A DNA stretch of 64,000 nucleotides, from the NCBI RefSeq assembly GCF_026616205.1, contig NZ_JANHGR010000002.1:124001-188000 (forward strand), written 5' to 3'. Below, in pieces: positions 17,821 to 27,375 of the stretch. The notes beneath the pieces are model-generated. The model saw nothing but the letters and a program-made list of their open reading frames with translations. It had not been told where the DNA came from and ran no database searches. Positions within the stretch are counted from its first letter, which is position 1. Each line of letters opens with the position of its first letter. The stretch comes from Halolamina litorea (GTDB taxonomy: Archaea; Halobacteriota; Halobacteria; Halobacteriales; Haloferacaceae). The translations under genes were made by a program, and so were the position numbers.

Positions 17821-18780
17821 TCAGAACGAGTCGATGCCCGTCGCCACCGAGCAGACGTACTCGCCGGTCGCGACCTGCGGGAGCCGACGGGAGCGCCAGA
17901 AGATGCCGTCGCCGTCGGCGGTCACCCGGCTCGCCAGTTGGCCGAATGCGTCGGTCACCTCGAACAGCGTGTCGCCGCGGACGACCTCGTCGCCGAGTTC
18001 GGCACGGAAGCGGACCAGCCCACCAGACGGCGAGCGGTACTGATCGAACCCCGCCGCGCGGGTCTGGGTCGTCGTCTCGACATCGCCCTCGAGGAAACCG
18101 TAGTGTTTGAGGACGTTGAAGACGCCCTCGACGCCGTACTGGATGCTCTCCTCGTCCCAGCCCACACAGCCGCCGAGTTCGGGGTCGATGGTGGGGATCC
18201 CCTCGTCGGGCGCCGCGCGGGCGAGCTGCCCGTCGGGACCCTTCTGGTCGAGGACGTAGCCCGTGCCGAAGGCTTTCGCCAGTTCGAGGCAGTCACGGTG
18301 CATCCGGTGGTGGCGGCCACAACGGACCCGCGCCTCGTTGAGCATCCGCGAGGTCGAGCCCTGGTGGAGGTCGAGGACGTAGTCGGCGCGGCTGGCGGCG
18401 TCGAAGGTGGCCGCCGCGATGCGTTCGGAGTTGGTGCCGCTCTCGTTGCCGGGGTACGCCCGGTTCATCTTCGTGTCGTCGATGGGGTTGCGGTGCTCGG
18501 CGATCTGGAAGGCGTGGTGGTTGACGATGCCGACGATCAGCACCGCCCCGGAGAGTTCCGCGGGGTCGAGGCGGGGAACCACTCGCGTCAGCACGCCGAG
18601 GCCGTTGAGCTCGTCGCCGTCCGAGACCGCCTGCATATAGAGCGTCTCGCCGTCGTCGGCACCGTTGACCACACAGACCGGCAGGGAAACGGGGCTGCCG
18701 TCGCGGCTCTCGCCGACCCGCAGCCGCCCGGTGTCGGTCTCGCCAGGGGCCGCGCTCGCGTCTCCGAGCGTGAGACTCAT
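17821..18780 (-). CDS. AstE/aspartoacylase-family protein with altered zinc ligand
   Basis: A 319-residue member of the succinylglutamate desuccinylase/aspartoacylase family. The usual HG(D/N)E zinc motif reads AVSDGDELNG, so the first His is Asp; the Glu and the later His (VLDLHQGS) are kept, as is the substrate segment KMNRAYPGN. The C-terminal ~80 residues form a lipoyl-like or swivel beta domain (FRAELGDEVVRGDTLFEVTD). The ATG at 18780 is preferred over a weak upstream extension because family similarity begins there. It is on the same strand as the M24 gene, 134 bp downstream of it. Substrate is unknown; N-acyl amino acid deacylation is the family chemistry. Confidence 0.8.
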   Translation of the reverse strand: MSLTLGDASAAPGETDTGRLRVGESRDGSPVSLPVCVVNGADDGETLYMQAVSDGDELNGLGVLTRVVPRLDPAELSGAVLIVGIVNHHAFQIAEHRNPIDDTKMNRAYPGNESGTNSERIAAATFDAASRADYVLDLHQGSTSRMLNEARVRCGRHHRMHRDCLELAKAFGTGYVLDQKGPDGQLARAAPDEGIPTIDPELGGCVGWDEESIQYGVEGVFNVLKHYGFLEGDVETTTQTRAAGFDQYRSPSGGLVRFRAELGDEVVRGDTLFEVTDAFGQLASRVTADGDGIFWRSRRLPQVATGEYVCSVATGIDSF

Positions 18781-18914
18781 TACGCGTTCGTCGTCCGTTC
18801 CTGCCTTAGTGGGTTCGATACCGGGTGGGAACGCCGATACTGGGGCCACGCGGTCGGTGACCGTGTGTCGACCCGGTCGAACCTCGCAAAAACGACCCGC
18901 CGCGATACGCCCGC

Positions 18915-20102
18915 TTACTCCGTGATGACGTTCGAGTCCAGGTCGCGCGGGTAGTAGGTCAGCCACTCGGTTCCGTCCTCAGTGATGGCGATGGTGTCGG
19001 AGTGGCGGTAGCCCTCGGTCTCGGTGTAGAGGCCGGGCTCGATGGTGTAGACCTGCCCCGGCTGCATCTCGGCGTCGTCGTCGTCGACGTGGTCGTAGTC
19101 GCCCCAGCCCTTGTCGATGTACGGCGGCTCGTGGCCGCCGAGGCCGATGTTGTGGCCGACGTGGTGTTGGGCGAGGTCGGTGATTCCCTGCTCCTCGTAG
19201 AACTCCCAGACCTGCTCGTCGACGTAGGACAGCGGCACGCCCGGCCCGAGCGCGTCGATGGCGATGGTCTGGGCTTCGAGCATCAGTTCGAAGTAGTGTT
19301 CCTGCTCGTCGCTGACCTCGCCGACGAACATCGTCCGCTCCAGTTCGGAGCCGTAGCCGTCGACGTTCGCGGAGGCGCCGGTCACGAGCACGTCGCCGCG
19401 CTCCAGTCGCTGGTTCGGCGTGTGGCCGTGGGGCAGCGCGGTCTCGTCGGCGGAGATGTAGCCCGCGAAGGCGGGGCCGTTCGCCCGGACGTTCTCGACG
19501 AAGCGGTCCCCGAGCGTGTCGAGCATCGCCCGCGAGGCCTCCATCGACGCCTTCTGGGAGACGGTCGCCGGGTGCGCGCCCGGCTCGGTGAAGTCCGCGA
19601 GGTACTGGTGGGCGAGGTTCGCCCACTCCGCGGACTCCCGGATCAGGTCGATCTCGGCGTCGGTCTTCTCCCAGCGCATCCGCGAGACCCACGACTGGGT
19701 CTCCACGTCGACGAACTCCGAGAGCGCGGGGCCCTCGTAGCCCATCACGCCCGGCGCGCCGTCGGCGTCGGCGGCGACGGTTTCGGCGCCGAGGCCGTCG
19801 AGCATCTCGGCGACGAGCTGGATCGGGCGCCCCTGGGGGTAGTCGAAGTAGTGGTGGACGGCGTCGATCCGGTCGACGGTCTCGACGCGTTCGACCTCCA
19901 GTCGAGGCACGACGATCTCGATGCGGTCCTGCGTGACCGCGAGCGCGACCGGCCGCTCGGTCTGGACGTGCTCGAAGCCGGAGACGTAGTGGATGCTCGT
20001 CGCGGAGAACCAGACGGCGGCGTCGGCGTCGGTGTTCGCGAGCTTCCCGCGGACTTCGCGGAGTCGGGATCGGTACTCGGCGTCGGGTAGGACTGCCGGC
20101 AT
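18915..20102 (-). CDS. M24-family (Xaa-Pro peptidase/creatinase fold) protein with degenerate metal site
   Basis: A 395-residue protein with the two-domain M24 plan: N-terminal creatinase-N domain to about residue 140, then the pita-bread catalytic domain. Aligned by eye to PepP, the five metal ligands D, D, H, E, E read G (VTGASA), E (GSELERT), H (HNIGLGGHE), E (YTIEPGLY) and S (YRHSDT). Two ligands are gone and one is changed, as in the metal-independent creatinase branch. The substrate may be a non-peptide C-N bond. It lies 54 bp after the giant surface-protein gene on the same strand and precedes the aspartoacylase-family gene. Confidence 0.82.
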   Translation of the reverse strand: MPAVLPDAEYRSRLREVRGKLANTDADAAVWFSATSIHYVSGFEHVQTERPVALAVTQDRIEIVVPRLEVERVETVDRIDAVHHYFDYPQGRPIQLVAEMLDGLGAETVAADADGAPGVMGYEGPALSEFVDVETQSWVSRMRWEKTDAEIDLIRESAEWANLAHQYLADFTEPGAHPATVSQKASMEASRAMLDTLGDRFVENVRANGPAFAGYISADETALPHGHTPNQRLERGDVLVTGASANVDGYGSELERTMFVGEVSDEQEHYFELMLEAQTIAIDALGPGVPLSYVDEQVWEFYEEQGITDLAQHHVGHNIGLGGHEPPYIDKGWGDYDHVDDDDAEMQPGQVYTIEPGLYTETEGYRHSDTIAITEDGTEWLTYYPRDLDSNVITE

Positions 20103-20156
20103 GGTTGTGGGTGTTACCCAGGGAGCAAAAGCCTCCGGGTGGACCCCGCTCCCTGC

Positions 20157-23100
20157 CTACTCCCGCCGAGCGAGCAGCGCGGCGCCCGCGAGCGCGACCA
20201 GCAGCGTCGCCAGCGCGAACGGCGAGTCGGCCTCGGTGCTCGTGCTGTCGGCGTTCTCGAACGTGATCGTCGGCGTCTGTCGCTCGTCGGCCGGCGGGAT
20301 CGTTCCCGCGTCGACGCCGTCGGCCTCGATCAGGATCGGCCCCTCCTGCTCGATACCGGAGGCGTTCGCACTGATCTGGACGGTTCGCGTGCTGTTGGCG
20401 TCGACCCGGACGGTTCGCTGGGCGACCAGTTCGTTCGCGGCGGTGACGTTCACCGTGTGGTTGCCCGCGACGGGGCCGGTGTTCCGGAGCGTCACGTTCG
20501 TCCGCGCGTCGAACAGCGTGACGTTGGTCGCCACCCCGGAGGCGTTGGCCGCCGGCAGCGAAGCGTCGACGACCGAGACGTTCGCGCCCGAGAGCGCGAC
20601 CGCGAACCGTTCCGCGTCGGTGTCGACCCGGAAGCCGTGTTTGTCGACGGCCTCACCGATGTAGGTCGCGTTCAGTTCGGTCCCGTCGGCGGTGAACACC
20701 CGAACTGTGTCGGGGTCACGGTCGCCGAGTCGGCTATCGGTTACCCGGACCGTGTAGGCTGTCTCCGTGACGGCGCCGGTGCCGGCCTCGTAGGCCACTA
20801 CTGGGTCGACGCTCTCCGGAAGCGCGTCGAACGCCCCCGAGCGGCCGGCTTGGACCGTCAGCGTCGCCGTCCCGTTGGTCGTCGCCGTGAGCTCGACGTC
20901 CGAGAGCGAGACGCCGATGGCCCGCTCGGTCTCGCTCGGCGTCAGGTGGGCGGCCACCGACGCGCCCCTCCGGGCGTTCTCGACGACGACTTCGCGACCG
21001 TCCTCGATCGAGACCACCCGGACCGAGAGCGGGGCGCCGTCGCTGCTGTTGTCGACCCGGGTGACCTCCTCGGTCGGCTCGGGTTCGGGTTCCGGCTCAG
21101 GGGCGGGCTGCTGGCCACCCTGTTGGCCGCCACCAGTCTCGACCCGGTAGGTCACCGAGTCGTTCTGCCCCGCGGCGCCATCGTTGCCGGCGTTGTCGAC
21201 CGCGGCGGTCAGTTCGGCGCCGAACTCGCCCTCGCGGCCGTCGGCGAGCGTCGTGGTGTAGGCGATCGTGTCGCCGGTCCGGGTGGCGTCGAAGTCCGCG
21301 CGCGTGAGGTTGCCGCCGGTTGCGACCGAGAGCGCCACCCGCAGGGTTTCGAGGCGCTCGTTCGAGCGCATCGCCAGTTCGATCGTCGAACCGTTCCGCG
21401 ACACGTCGAACGCGGTGACCGTGGGCACCGTGTCGACGACGGTGACGTTCTCGGTCAGGCTCGCGTTCGACCCGTCCGAGTCGTTGACGACGGCGTCGAG
21501 GGTCACGTTCGCTCCTTCGAGCGAGCCGTTGTAGAACGCCGTCGTGTTCACCGTCAGCGTGAGGTTCTCGGTCCCCAGCGCGTCGGTCGTGTTTAGCCCG
21601 ACCGTGACGCTCTCGTTGAACCCATCGGCGTTCGCGTCGGTGACGTTCGTCACCGTCGCCGTCGTGTTTGCGTCGTCGACGCTCGCGTTGGCGCCGAACA
21701 CGTCGGTGCCGTTGCTGAAGGTGAGCGTCGCCGTGTCGTTGAGTCCATCCGAGTTCAGGTCGCTGACGTTCAGCACCGTCGTCTGGTCGACCGTTCGGTT
21801 CGGCCGGACGTCGGTGGGCGTGACGTTCACCGGACCGACCGTGACGTTCTCGGTGTCGACGACGAGCGAGTCGTTCTGGCCGACGGTGACGTTGTTGCCG
21901 TACGGGTCGGTCGCGTTCGTCAGCGTCGCGGTGAAGTTGCCGTCGACCCCGTCGCTGACGTTCGTCTCGTAGGTGTAGTTGCCGTCGACGGGGGTTTCGG
22001 TGAAGTTCCCGTGGGTGAGCGTCTCGTTCAGGTCGCCGCCCAGGCTGACGTTCAGCGTTTCGAGGCTCTCGTTGCTCGTGACGGTGAGGTTGATCAGCTG
22101 TTCGTCAGCAGTGAGGTTGAACGCCGTGACCGTCGGCACGGTGTCGTTGACCGCGACGGTCGTGTTCACCGGGCCGGCGGTCTCGTTCAGCGAGTCGTTG
22201 ACGAGGGTGGTGACGTTGAACGTCTCCCCTTCGGTGCTGTTGGCGTAGGTCGCGGTGAGGTTCGTCGTCAGCGTGACGTTCGCGCTGCCGGTCGCGTTGC
22301 CGGTGCTGAGGTTGACCAGGATCGCCGTCCCGTTGTCGGTCACGATCGCGCTCGCGTTCGCCCCCTCCGCGGTGACGTTCCGCAGCTCGACCGCGCTCTC
22401 GTTGGCGAACTCGTAGGTCACCGTCTCGTTGATCCCGTCCTGACTCAGGCCGGTGACGTTCGTCGTGAGCGTCTGGTTCGTGCGCTCGCCGGGCCACAGC
22501 GTCTTCGGGCTGATCCGGATCTGCTGGATCTTCGGCCCGACCTCGTTCACGCGCACGCTGTCGGTCTCGCCGTCGGCGCCGTCGTTGCCGAATCGATCGA
22601 CTGCGCTCGACAGCGTCGCGGTGAAGTAGCCGTCCTGCCCGTCGCTGACGTTCGCGGTGTAGGCCCAGTCGTCCTCGGCGATCTGGGCCCCGTTCAGGTC
22701 CGTGAGCGTCTCGTTCAGGTCGCCGCCGAGGTCGACCTCGCTGGCCGAGAGCTGTTCGCTGGCGTTGAACGACACGTCCACGTCCTGGCCGGTCGCGTTC
22801 AGGCCGAAGTTCGTGACCGTCGGCGGCACGCCCTCGACGCTGACGTTCGCCAGCGCGGCCGCCGCGTCCTCGTCGCCGTCGGAGTCGGTCGCGCTGGCGT
22901 CGACGGCGAGCGTCGCACCCTCGGTGCCCCCGGGGTACGCGACGGTCGCGTTCAGGGCTGCGGTCACGTCCGTGGTACCGCCGCCGTCGCCGGTGTCGAG
23001 ACTGATCCGGATTCGCTCGTACTCGCCGTCGCCGTCGGGATCGAGTCGCTCGGTGCCGCTCACCGTCGACTCGCCGGCTGTCACCGTCCCGCCACCGAGC

Positions 23101-26100
23101 GCGGTGACGTTCAGCGACTCGTTCAGCGTGAGCGTCAGCGTGTCCGTCCCGCCGTCCTGGCCGAAGTGATCCGCGCTGACGGTGAGGTTCTGCTCGACGG
23201 TCGATTCGGGCGTGACCGAACCGGGCGTGACCGACGCCGCGGTGAGGGTCACCGACCGCGTGTTGACGGTGAGCGCTGCCGTGTGACTCGCGTTGTTGCC
23301 GTTGTCGGCGTTGTCGAGGGCGGCCCCTTCGGCGAGGCTCGCATCGAACGTCCCGTCGACCCCGTCGCTGACGTTGGCTTCGTAGGTGTAGTTCCCGTCG
23401 ACGAGCGTCTCGGTGAAGCTCCCGCGTGTCAGCGTCGCCTGCGGGGAGTCGCCGGTCGTTTCGACGGTGATCGTCTCCAGCGCCTCCGTCGAGTTGAACG
23501 AGAGGTTCACGTCGCGGCTCTCGTTGCTCAGCGTGAAGTTCGTGATCACGGGATGCGTGTCCCGAACGCTGACGTTCGTCAGTTCGGTCTCCTCGTCGCT
23601 GTCGCCGTCGGAGTCGGTAGCGCTGGCGTCGACGGCCAGCGTCTCGCCCTCCAGTTCGTCGCCGTACGTCGCGGTGACGTTGATCGTCAGCGTGAGGTCC
23701 GTGACGCCGCCACCGGAACCGGTGGCGACCTCGACGGTGAGGGTCCCGGCGTCGGTCAGGCTCGCGCCCCCGACCGTGCTGCTGACGTTCGTCGCCGTCA
23801 CGTCGACGGAGTCGTTGAACGTCACGTCGACCGTGTCGGTCTCGCCGTCGAGGCTACCGTTGTGGACGTCGACAACGACCTGCTGGGCGACAGTCGACTG
23901 CGGGTCGACCGGGTCGTTCGTCACGTTCGCAGCGACCACGTCGATCGGGTTGTTGTCGACGACGACGCCGGCGGAGTGGGTCTCCGGGTTCGCGTTGTCG
24001 TCGGAGTCGAAGGCCGCTCCCGCGTCGAGGGTGGCGTTGTACGTGCCGTCCTGACTGACGAGGCTCTCGTTCGTGTAGGTCCAGTTGCCGTCGGCGTACG
24101 TCTGGACGAAGTCGCCTTCGTCGAGCGTCCGGTTCGCGTCGAGGTCGCCCGTGAGGCCGACGGTGAACCGGACGAGTTGCTCGTTCGCGTCGAACGTCAG
24201 GTCGACGCCGTCTGCGGTCTCGTTCACGGTGAAGTTCGAGATCACCGGCTGCGTGTCGACGACGCGTGCCGACGTTTCGTTCGTCGTCGCGTTCTGGGCG
24301 CCGTCGGAGTCGATCGCGGTGACGTTCAGCGGCACCGTCTCGCCCTCCAGTTGGCCGCCGTAGTCGACCTCGGCGTCGAACTCGACGGTGACGTTCGCGG
24401 TCCCGAGGCCGTCGCCGCTGTCCACGTCGATGAGGATCGAACGGTTCGTCGTGCCGGCGACGTTGCCGCCGTTCGCGCCGTTCACGCTCCCCCACCGCGC
24501 GGAGCGGACCCGGGCGTTCTCGGGGAGGGTGACTCGGACGCGGTCGGCGTTCCCGTCGCGGCTGAGGCCGTCGACGGTCGCAGTGAGGTTCTGCGTGACT
24601 GTCTCGTTCGGCCGCAACTCGGCCGGGTCGACGGTCGCGTCGACGACTACCGGGTCGGTCTCGTTCACCCGGAGCGTCGCGTCGAGGTCGCCCTCGGCCG
24701 CGTTCCCGTACAGGTCCGTCGCCGAGAGGGTGGCGTCGAACTGACCGTCCTCGCCGTCGCTGACGTTGGCCTCGTAGACGTACGTCCCGTCGACGGCCTC
24801 GACGAGCGTGACGTTCCCGGCGAGGGTCCGGCGCTCGCCGTCGAGGTCGTTCTGGAAGCTCGCTTCGGCGGTACCCAGCTCCTCGCTCGCGTTGAACCGC
24901 AGGTCGACGTCTTGTGGCCCCTCGGCGGTGAACAGCGTGAAGTTCGAAATCGTCGGCGGCACGTCGCGGACCGAGACGTTGGTCACCGCCGTCGCGGTGT
25001 CACTGTCGCCGTCGGAGTCGAACGCCGAGGCGTTTACCGGGAGGGTCTGACCCTCCAGAGTCTCGTCGTAGGTGGCGTTCACGTCGAAAGTCACCTGCAC
25101 GTCGGTCACCCCGCCACCGTTGCCGGGGTTGAGAGTGGCGTTGAACGCCTGCCCGCCATCGACGGTCGTCGCCGCGCCGGCGGTCGCGTTCTCGACGCCG
25201 TTCAGTTGGACGTTCTCGGCCTCGCTCGGGAGCACGACCCGGACGGTGTCGGTGCCGCCGTCGAGGCTCACGTCGGCCACGTCGACGGTGATCCGCTGAT
25301 CGGCCGTCTCGCCGGGGCCGACGGTGCTGTTGGTGGCGTTCGCCTCGACGACGACGATGGCGTCCTCGTTGACGGTCATCGAGTCGTCGTGGGAGTTCCG
25401 GTTCCTGTTCGGACTGTCGGCGGTGTCGACGACGTAGTAGGAGCCGTCCGCGCCCGTGACGTTCGCGCCGAACTCGCCGTCGATCCCGTCGCTCACGTCG
25501 AACGTGTAGGTCCAGTTGCCGTTGCTCGACTGCTCGCCCGCGTTCCTCACGTCAAGCGTCCCGCCGGCGTCGCCGGTGAGGTTCACCGTGCCGCCGCCGA
25601 GTTGCTCGTCGGCGACCAGTTCGAGGTCCACGTCCTGTGCCCCGCCGGGCCCGCGGACCAGTGTGAAGTTCGTGATCACCGGCGGCGTCACGTCCTTGAC
25701 GTCGACGGCCGCGATCTGCTGGCTGTCCTGCGCGTTGTCGCTGTCGATTGCTTCGGCGTCGATCGCTTCGATCCGCGCCCCCTCGCCCACGTAGGTGGCG
25801 TCGATGTCGAAGCCGACCGTGTAGGCGGCCGTGCCGCCGCCGCTCCCGCTGTCGACGGCGACGCTGACGGTGCCGTTGTCGACCGTGGCCGTGCTACTCA
25901 CGCTCGCGCTCCCCTCGACGACCGACGCCGAGGCGTTCTCGACGACGACGCTGTCGTTGACGGTGAACGAGACCGTCTCGCTGCCGCCGTAGGCGCTGGC
26001 ACCGGAAACGGAGACGTTGGCGGTCTGGGAGACGGTTTCACCGCCGCCGACCGCGGCGGGCGTGACGTTGCCCGAGTCGACGCTGATCCGCGTCGCGTCG

Positions 26101-26933
26101 ACCGTCGCGCTGTCGCTCGCGCTCGGGTTCGACTCGGTGTTGCCCGCGTAGTCGGTCGCCCCGTCGACGGTCGCGGTGTACTCGTCGTCCTGTACGCTCA
26201 GGGCGCTCGCGGCGTAGGTCCAGTCGCCGCTGCTCTCGTTGAAGTCACTCAGCGTCAGCGAGCGGGCCACCGTCCCGTCGGAGCCGTCGATGGTGACGTT
26301 GAGCGCCGAGAGTTCCTCGTTCGAGTCGACGACGGCGTCGAGGTTGCCCTCCCCGTCGGCGGTGAGGCTGATACCCACGTCGGGCGGGGTGGTGTCCTCG
26401 ATCCGGATACTCCCCGACTCGGGGGAATCGACCGACTGCGGGTTGAGGTCACCGACGATGTTGTAACTCCCCTCACGCGGGGGGTTCACGACGTTCGAGA
26501 ACTTGACGACGACGTAGTCTCCCCCCGTGAGGTCTTCGTTCCCGCCCAGATCGATGACCAACTTCGTTCCGTTTTCCTCGGTCGTGACCCCGTTCACGTC
26601 GTAGTGCGCACTGGAGTCGATACTGCCGGCTGTTCCCCCAGTCCCGATCGCTTTGATCGTGTCGTTGCTGACTCCTGTGAGGTCGAACGACGCCCCAGTC
26701 GAGTCGTTCGCGTAGTCGATGATCACCCTACTGAGCGACCCACCGGCCTCGTTCGAGGACGAGTCGTCGACCGGGATTGAGACGTTGTGGGTCGTCTGTG
26801 CCCCCGCTTCGGGGTTCTCGGGGCTGATGACGACTGTCTCGCTCGCCGCACCGACACCACCCACGAACACTCCGCCGACCGCACTGAACAGCAACACGGC
26901 CACGAGGCCGACGGCGACGCCCCGTGCGTTCAT
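20157..26933 (-). CDS. Giant repeat-containing surface protein with archaeosortase-type C-terminus
   Basis: About 2258 residues, preceded by a Sec signal (MNARGVAVGLVAVLLFSAVG, ends near GVGAASE). Eight repeats of 230-245 residues follow. Each opens with an element like PVITNFTL and has a D-V-N/D-L strand, a YTYEANVSDGVDG turn, a DNAGN-like loop, then a second beta sandwich ending DSDGD...TNVSV. The opening elements fall near 26380, 25670, 24950, 24235, 23540, 22815, 22125 and 21415. N-glycosylation sequons are dense. After a Gln/Pro/Glu hinge comes a PGF-pre-PGF-like region, then SPFALATLLVALAGAALL ending ARRE, an ArtA-type sorting signal with SPF instead of PGF. Likely an S-layer-associated adhesin or structural protein. 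The long upstream extension to 27203 is rejected because the signal peptide marks the start. Confidence 0.9.
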   Translation of the reverse strand: MNARGVAVGLVAVLLFSAVGGVFVGGVGAASETVVISPENPEAGAQTTHNVSIPVDDSSSNEAGGSLSRVIIDYANDSTGASFDLTGVSNDTIKAIGTGGTAGSIDSSAHYDVNGVTTEENGTKLVIDLGGNEDLTGGDYVVVKFSNVVNPPREGSYNIVGDLNPQSVDSPESGSIRIEDTTPPDVGISLTADGEGNLDAVVDSNEELSALNVTIDGSDGTVARSLTLSDFNESSGDWTYAASALSVQDDEYTATVDGATDYAGNTESNPSASDSATVDATRISVDSGNVTPAAVGGGETVSQTANVSVSGASAYGGSETVSFTVNDSVVVENASASVVEGSASVSSTATVDNGTVSVAVDSGSGGGTAAYTVGFDIDATYVGEGARIEAIDAEAIDSDNAQDSQQIAAVDVKDVTPPVITNFTLVRGPGGAQDVDLELVADEQLGGGTVNLTGDAGGTLDVRNAGEQSSNGNWTYTFDVSDGIDGEFGANVTGADGSYYVVDTADSPNRNRNSHDDSMTVNEDAIVVVEANATNSTVGPGETADQRITVDVADVSLDGGTDTVRVVLPSEAENVQLNGVENATAGAATTVDGGQAFNATLNPGNGGGVTDVQVTFDVNATYDETLEGQTLPVNASAFDSDGDSDTATAVTNVSVRDVPPTISNFTLFTAEGPQDVDLRFNASEELGTAEASFQNDLDGERRTLAGNVTLVEAVDGTYVYEANVSDGEDGQFDATLSATDLYGNAAEGDLDATLRVNETDPVVVDATVDPAELRPNETVTQNLTATVDGLSRDGNADRVRVTLPENARVRSARWGSVNGANGGNVAGTTNRSILIDVDSGDGLGTANVTVEFDAEVDYGGQLEGETVPLNVTAIDSDGAQNATTNETSARVVDTQPVISNFTVNETADGVDLTFDANEQLVRFTVGLTGDLDANRTLDEGDFVQTYADGNWTYTNESLVSQDGTYNATLDAGAAFDSDDNANPETHSAGVVVDNNPIDVVAANVTNDPVDPQSTVAQQVVVDVHNGSLDGETDTVDVTFNDSVDVTATNVSSTVGGASLTDAGTLTVEVATGSGGGVTDLTLTINVTATYGDELEGETLAVDASATDSDGDSDEETELTNVSVRDTHPVITNFTLSNESRDVNLSFNSTEALETITVETTGDSPQATLTRGSFTETLVDGNYTYEANVSDGVDGTFDASLAEGAALDNADNGNNASHTAALTVNTRSVTLTAASVTPGSVTPESTVEQNLTVSADHFGQDGGTDTLTLTLNESLNVTALGGGTVTAGESTVSGTERLDPDGDGEYERIRISLDTGDGGGTTDVTAALNATVAYPGGTEGATLAVDASATDSDGDEDAAAALANVSVEGVPPTVTNFGLNATGQDVDVSFNASEQLSASEVDLGGDLNETLTDLNGAQIAEDDWAYTANVSDGQDGYFTATLSSAVDRFGNDGADGETDSVRVNEVGPKIQQIRISPKTLWPGERTNQTLTTNVTGLSQDGINETVTYEFANESAVELRNVTAEGANASAIVTDNGTAILVNLSTGNATGSANVTLTTNLTATYANSTEGETFNVTTLVNDSLNETAGPVNTTVAVNDTVPTVTAFNLTADEQLINLTVTSNESLETLNVSLGGDLNETLTHGNFTETPVDGNYTYETNVSDGVDGNFTATLTNATDPYGNNVTVGQNDSLVVDTENVTVGPVNVTPTDVRPNRTVDQTTVLNVSDLNSDGLNDTATLTFSNGTDVFGANASVDDANTTATVTNVTDANADGFNESVTVGLNTTDALGTENLTLTVNTTAFYNGSLEGANVTLDAVVNDSDGSNASLTENVTVVDTVPTVTAFDVSRNGSTIELAMRSNERLETLRVALSVATGGNLTRADFDATRTGDTIAYTTTLADGREGEFGAELTAAVDNAGNDGAAGQNDSVTYRVETGGGQQGGQQPAPEPEPEPEPTEEVTRVDNSSDGAPLSVRVVSIEDGREVVVENARRGASVAAHLTPSETERAIGVSLSDVELTATTNGTATLTVQAGRSGAFDALPESVDPVVAYEAGTGAVTETAYTVRVTDSRLGDRDPDTVRVFTADGTELNATYIGEAVDKHGFRVDTDAERFAVALSGANVSVVDASLPAANASGVATNVTLFDARTNVTLRNTGPVAGNHTVNVTAANELVAQRTVRVDANSTRTVQISANASGIEQEGPILIEADGVDAGTIPPADERQTPTITFENADSTSTEADSPFALATLLVALAGAALLARRE

Positions 26934-27375
26934 TTCGTTTCCCCCCGTTCGGTTTCCGAGCCCCACCTCGGTCCCCGTTCGCGCTCTCCCACGCGCGAAC
27001 GAGATACTCCGCAGTCTGTCAGCGACATGGCCCCGAAACTCAATCGACCGGGTTAAAGTCAGGGGGCTGACCGACGAAACGGCCGGCCACGACCCCCGGC
27101 TCAGTACCCCCAACTCCCCCTCAGTCAGCGCTCGGAACATGCCTGCGAGGACGGCCAAGTCTGTGACGGCAGCACGTGACCATCTGCTGGAACTGTCTCT
27201 CAAACACTAGGTTGTAGGTTATGGTCTCTTTAGCCGTTGTGAACGGTCTAACCGATTCTGAGGCCTTCGTGAAACGTCGGCCGCGCCGCCGATGGTCCCG
27301 TAAAACGGCCCGAACCGTGGGGTACGAACGTCCCGTTATACGTGGTCGCCGCTCTCAGGGTAGGGTAGACCAACC
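26934..27375. other. 442-bp divergent intergenic region
   Basis: It separates the giant surface-protein gene (minus) from a small membrane-protein gene (plus). On the minus strand CTTTAACC at 27051-27058 resembles a BRE/TATA element, which would give the surface-protein mRNA a leader of about 95 nt. On the plus strand GTTATACG at 27335-27342 lies 38 nt before the ATG at 27376. The segment 27200-27300 is less G+C-rich and holds no supported gene. Confidence 0.5.

Noticed and set aside
22011-26780. Open frame of 1589 codons on the plus strand, antisense to the giant gene
   Set aside because: It mirrors the repeat structure of the minus-strand gene, has no signal or domain of its own, and is low-complexity Arg/Val/Gly; a typical high-GC shadow.
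20157-27203. Start of the giant gene at 27203
   Set aside because: The extension adds 90 residues of Arg/Ser-rich sequence before an obvious signal peptide; the start at 26933 places the signal at the N-terminus.
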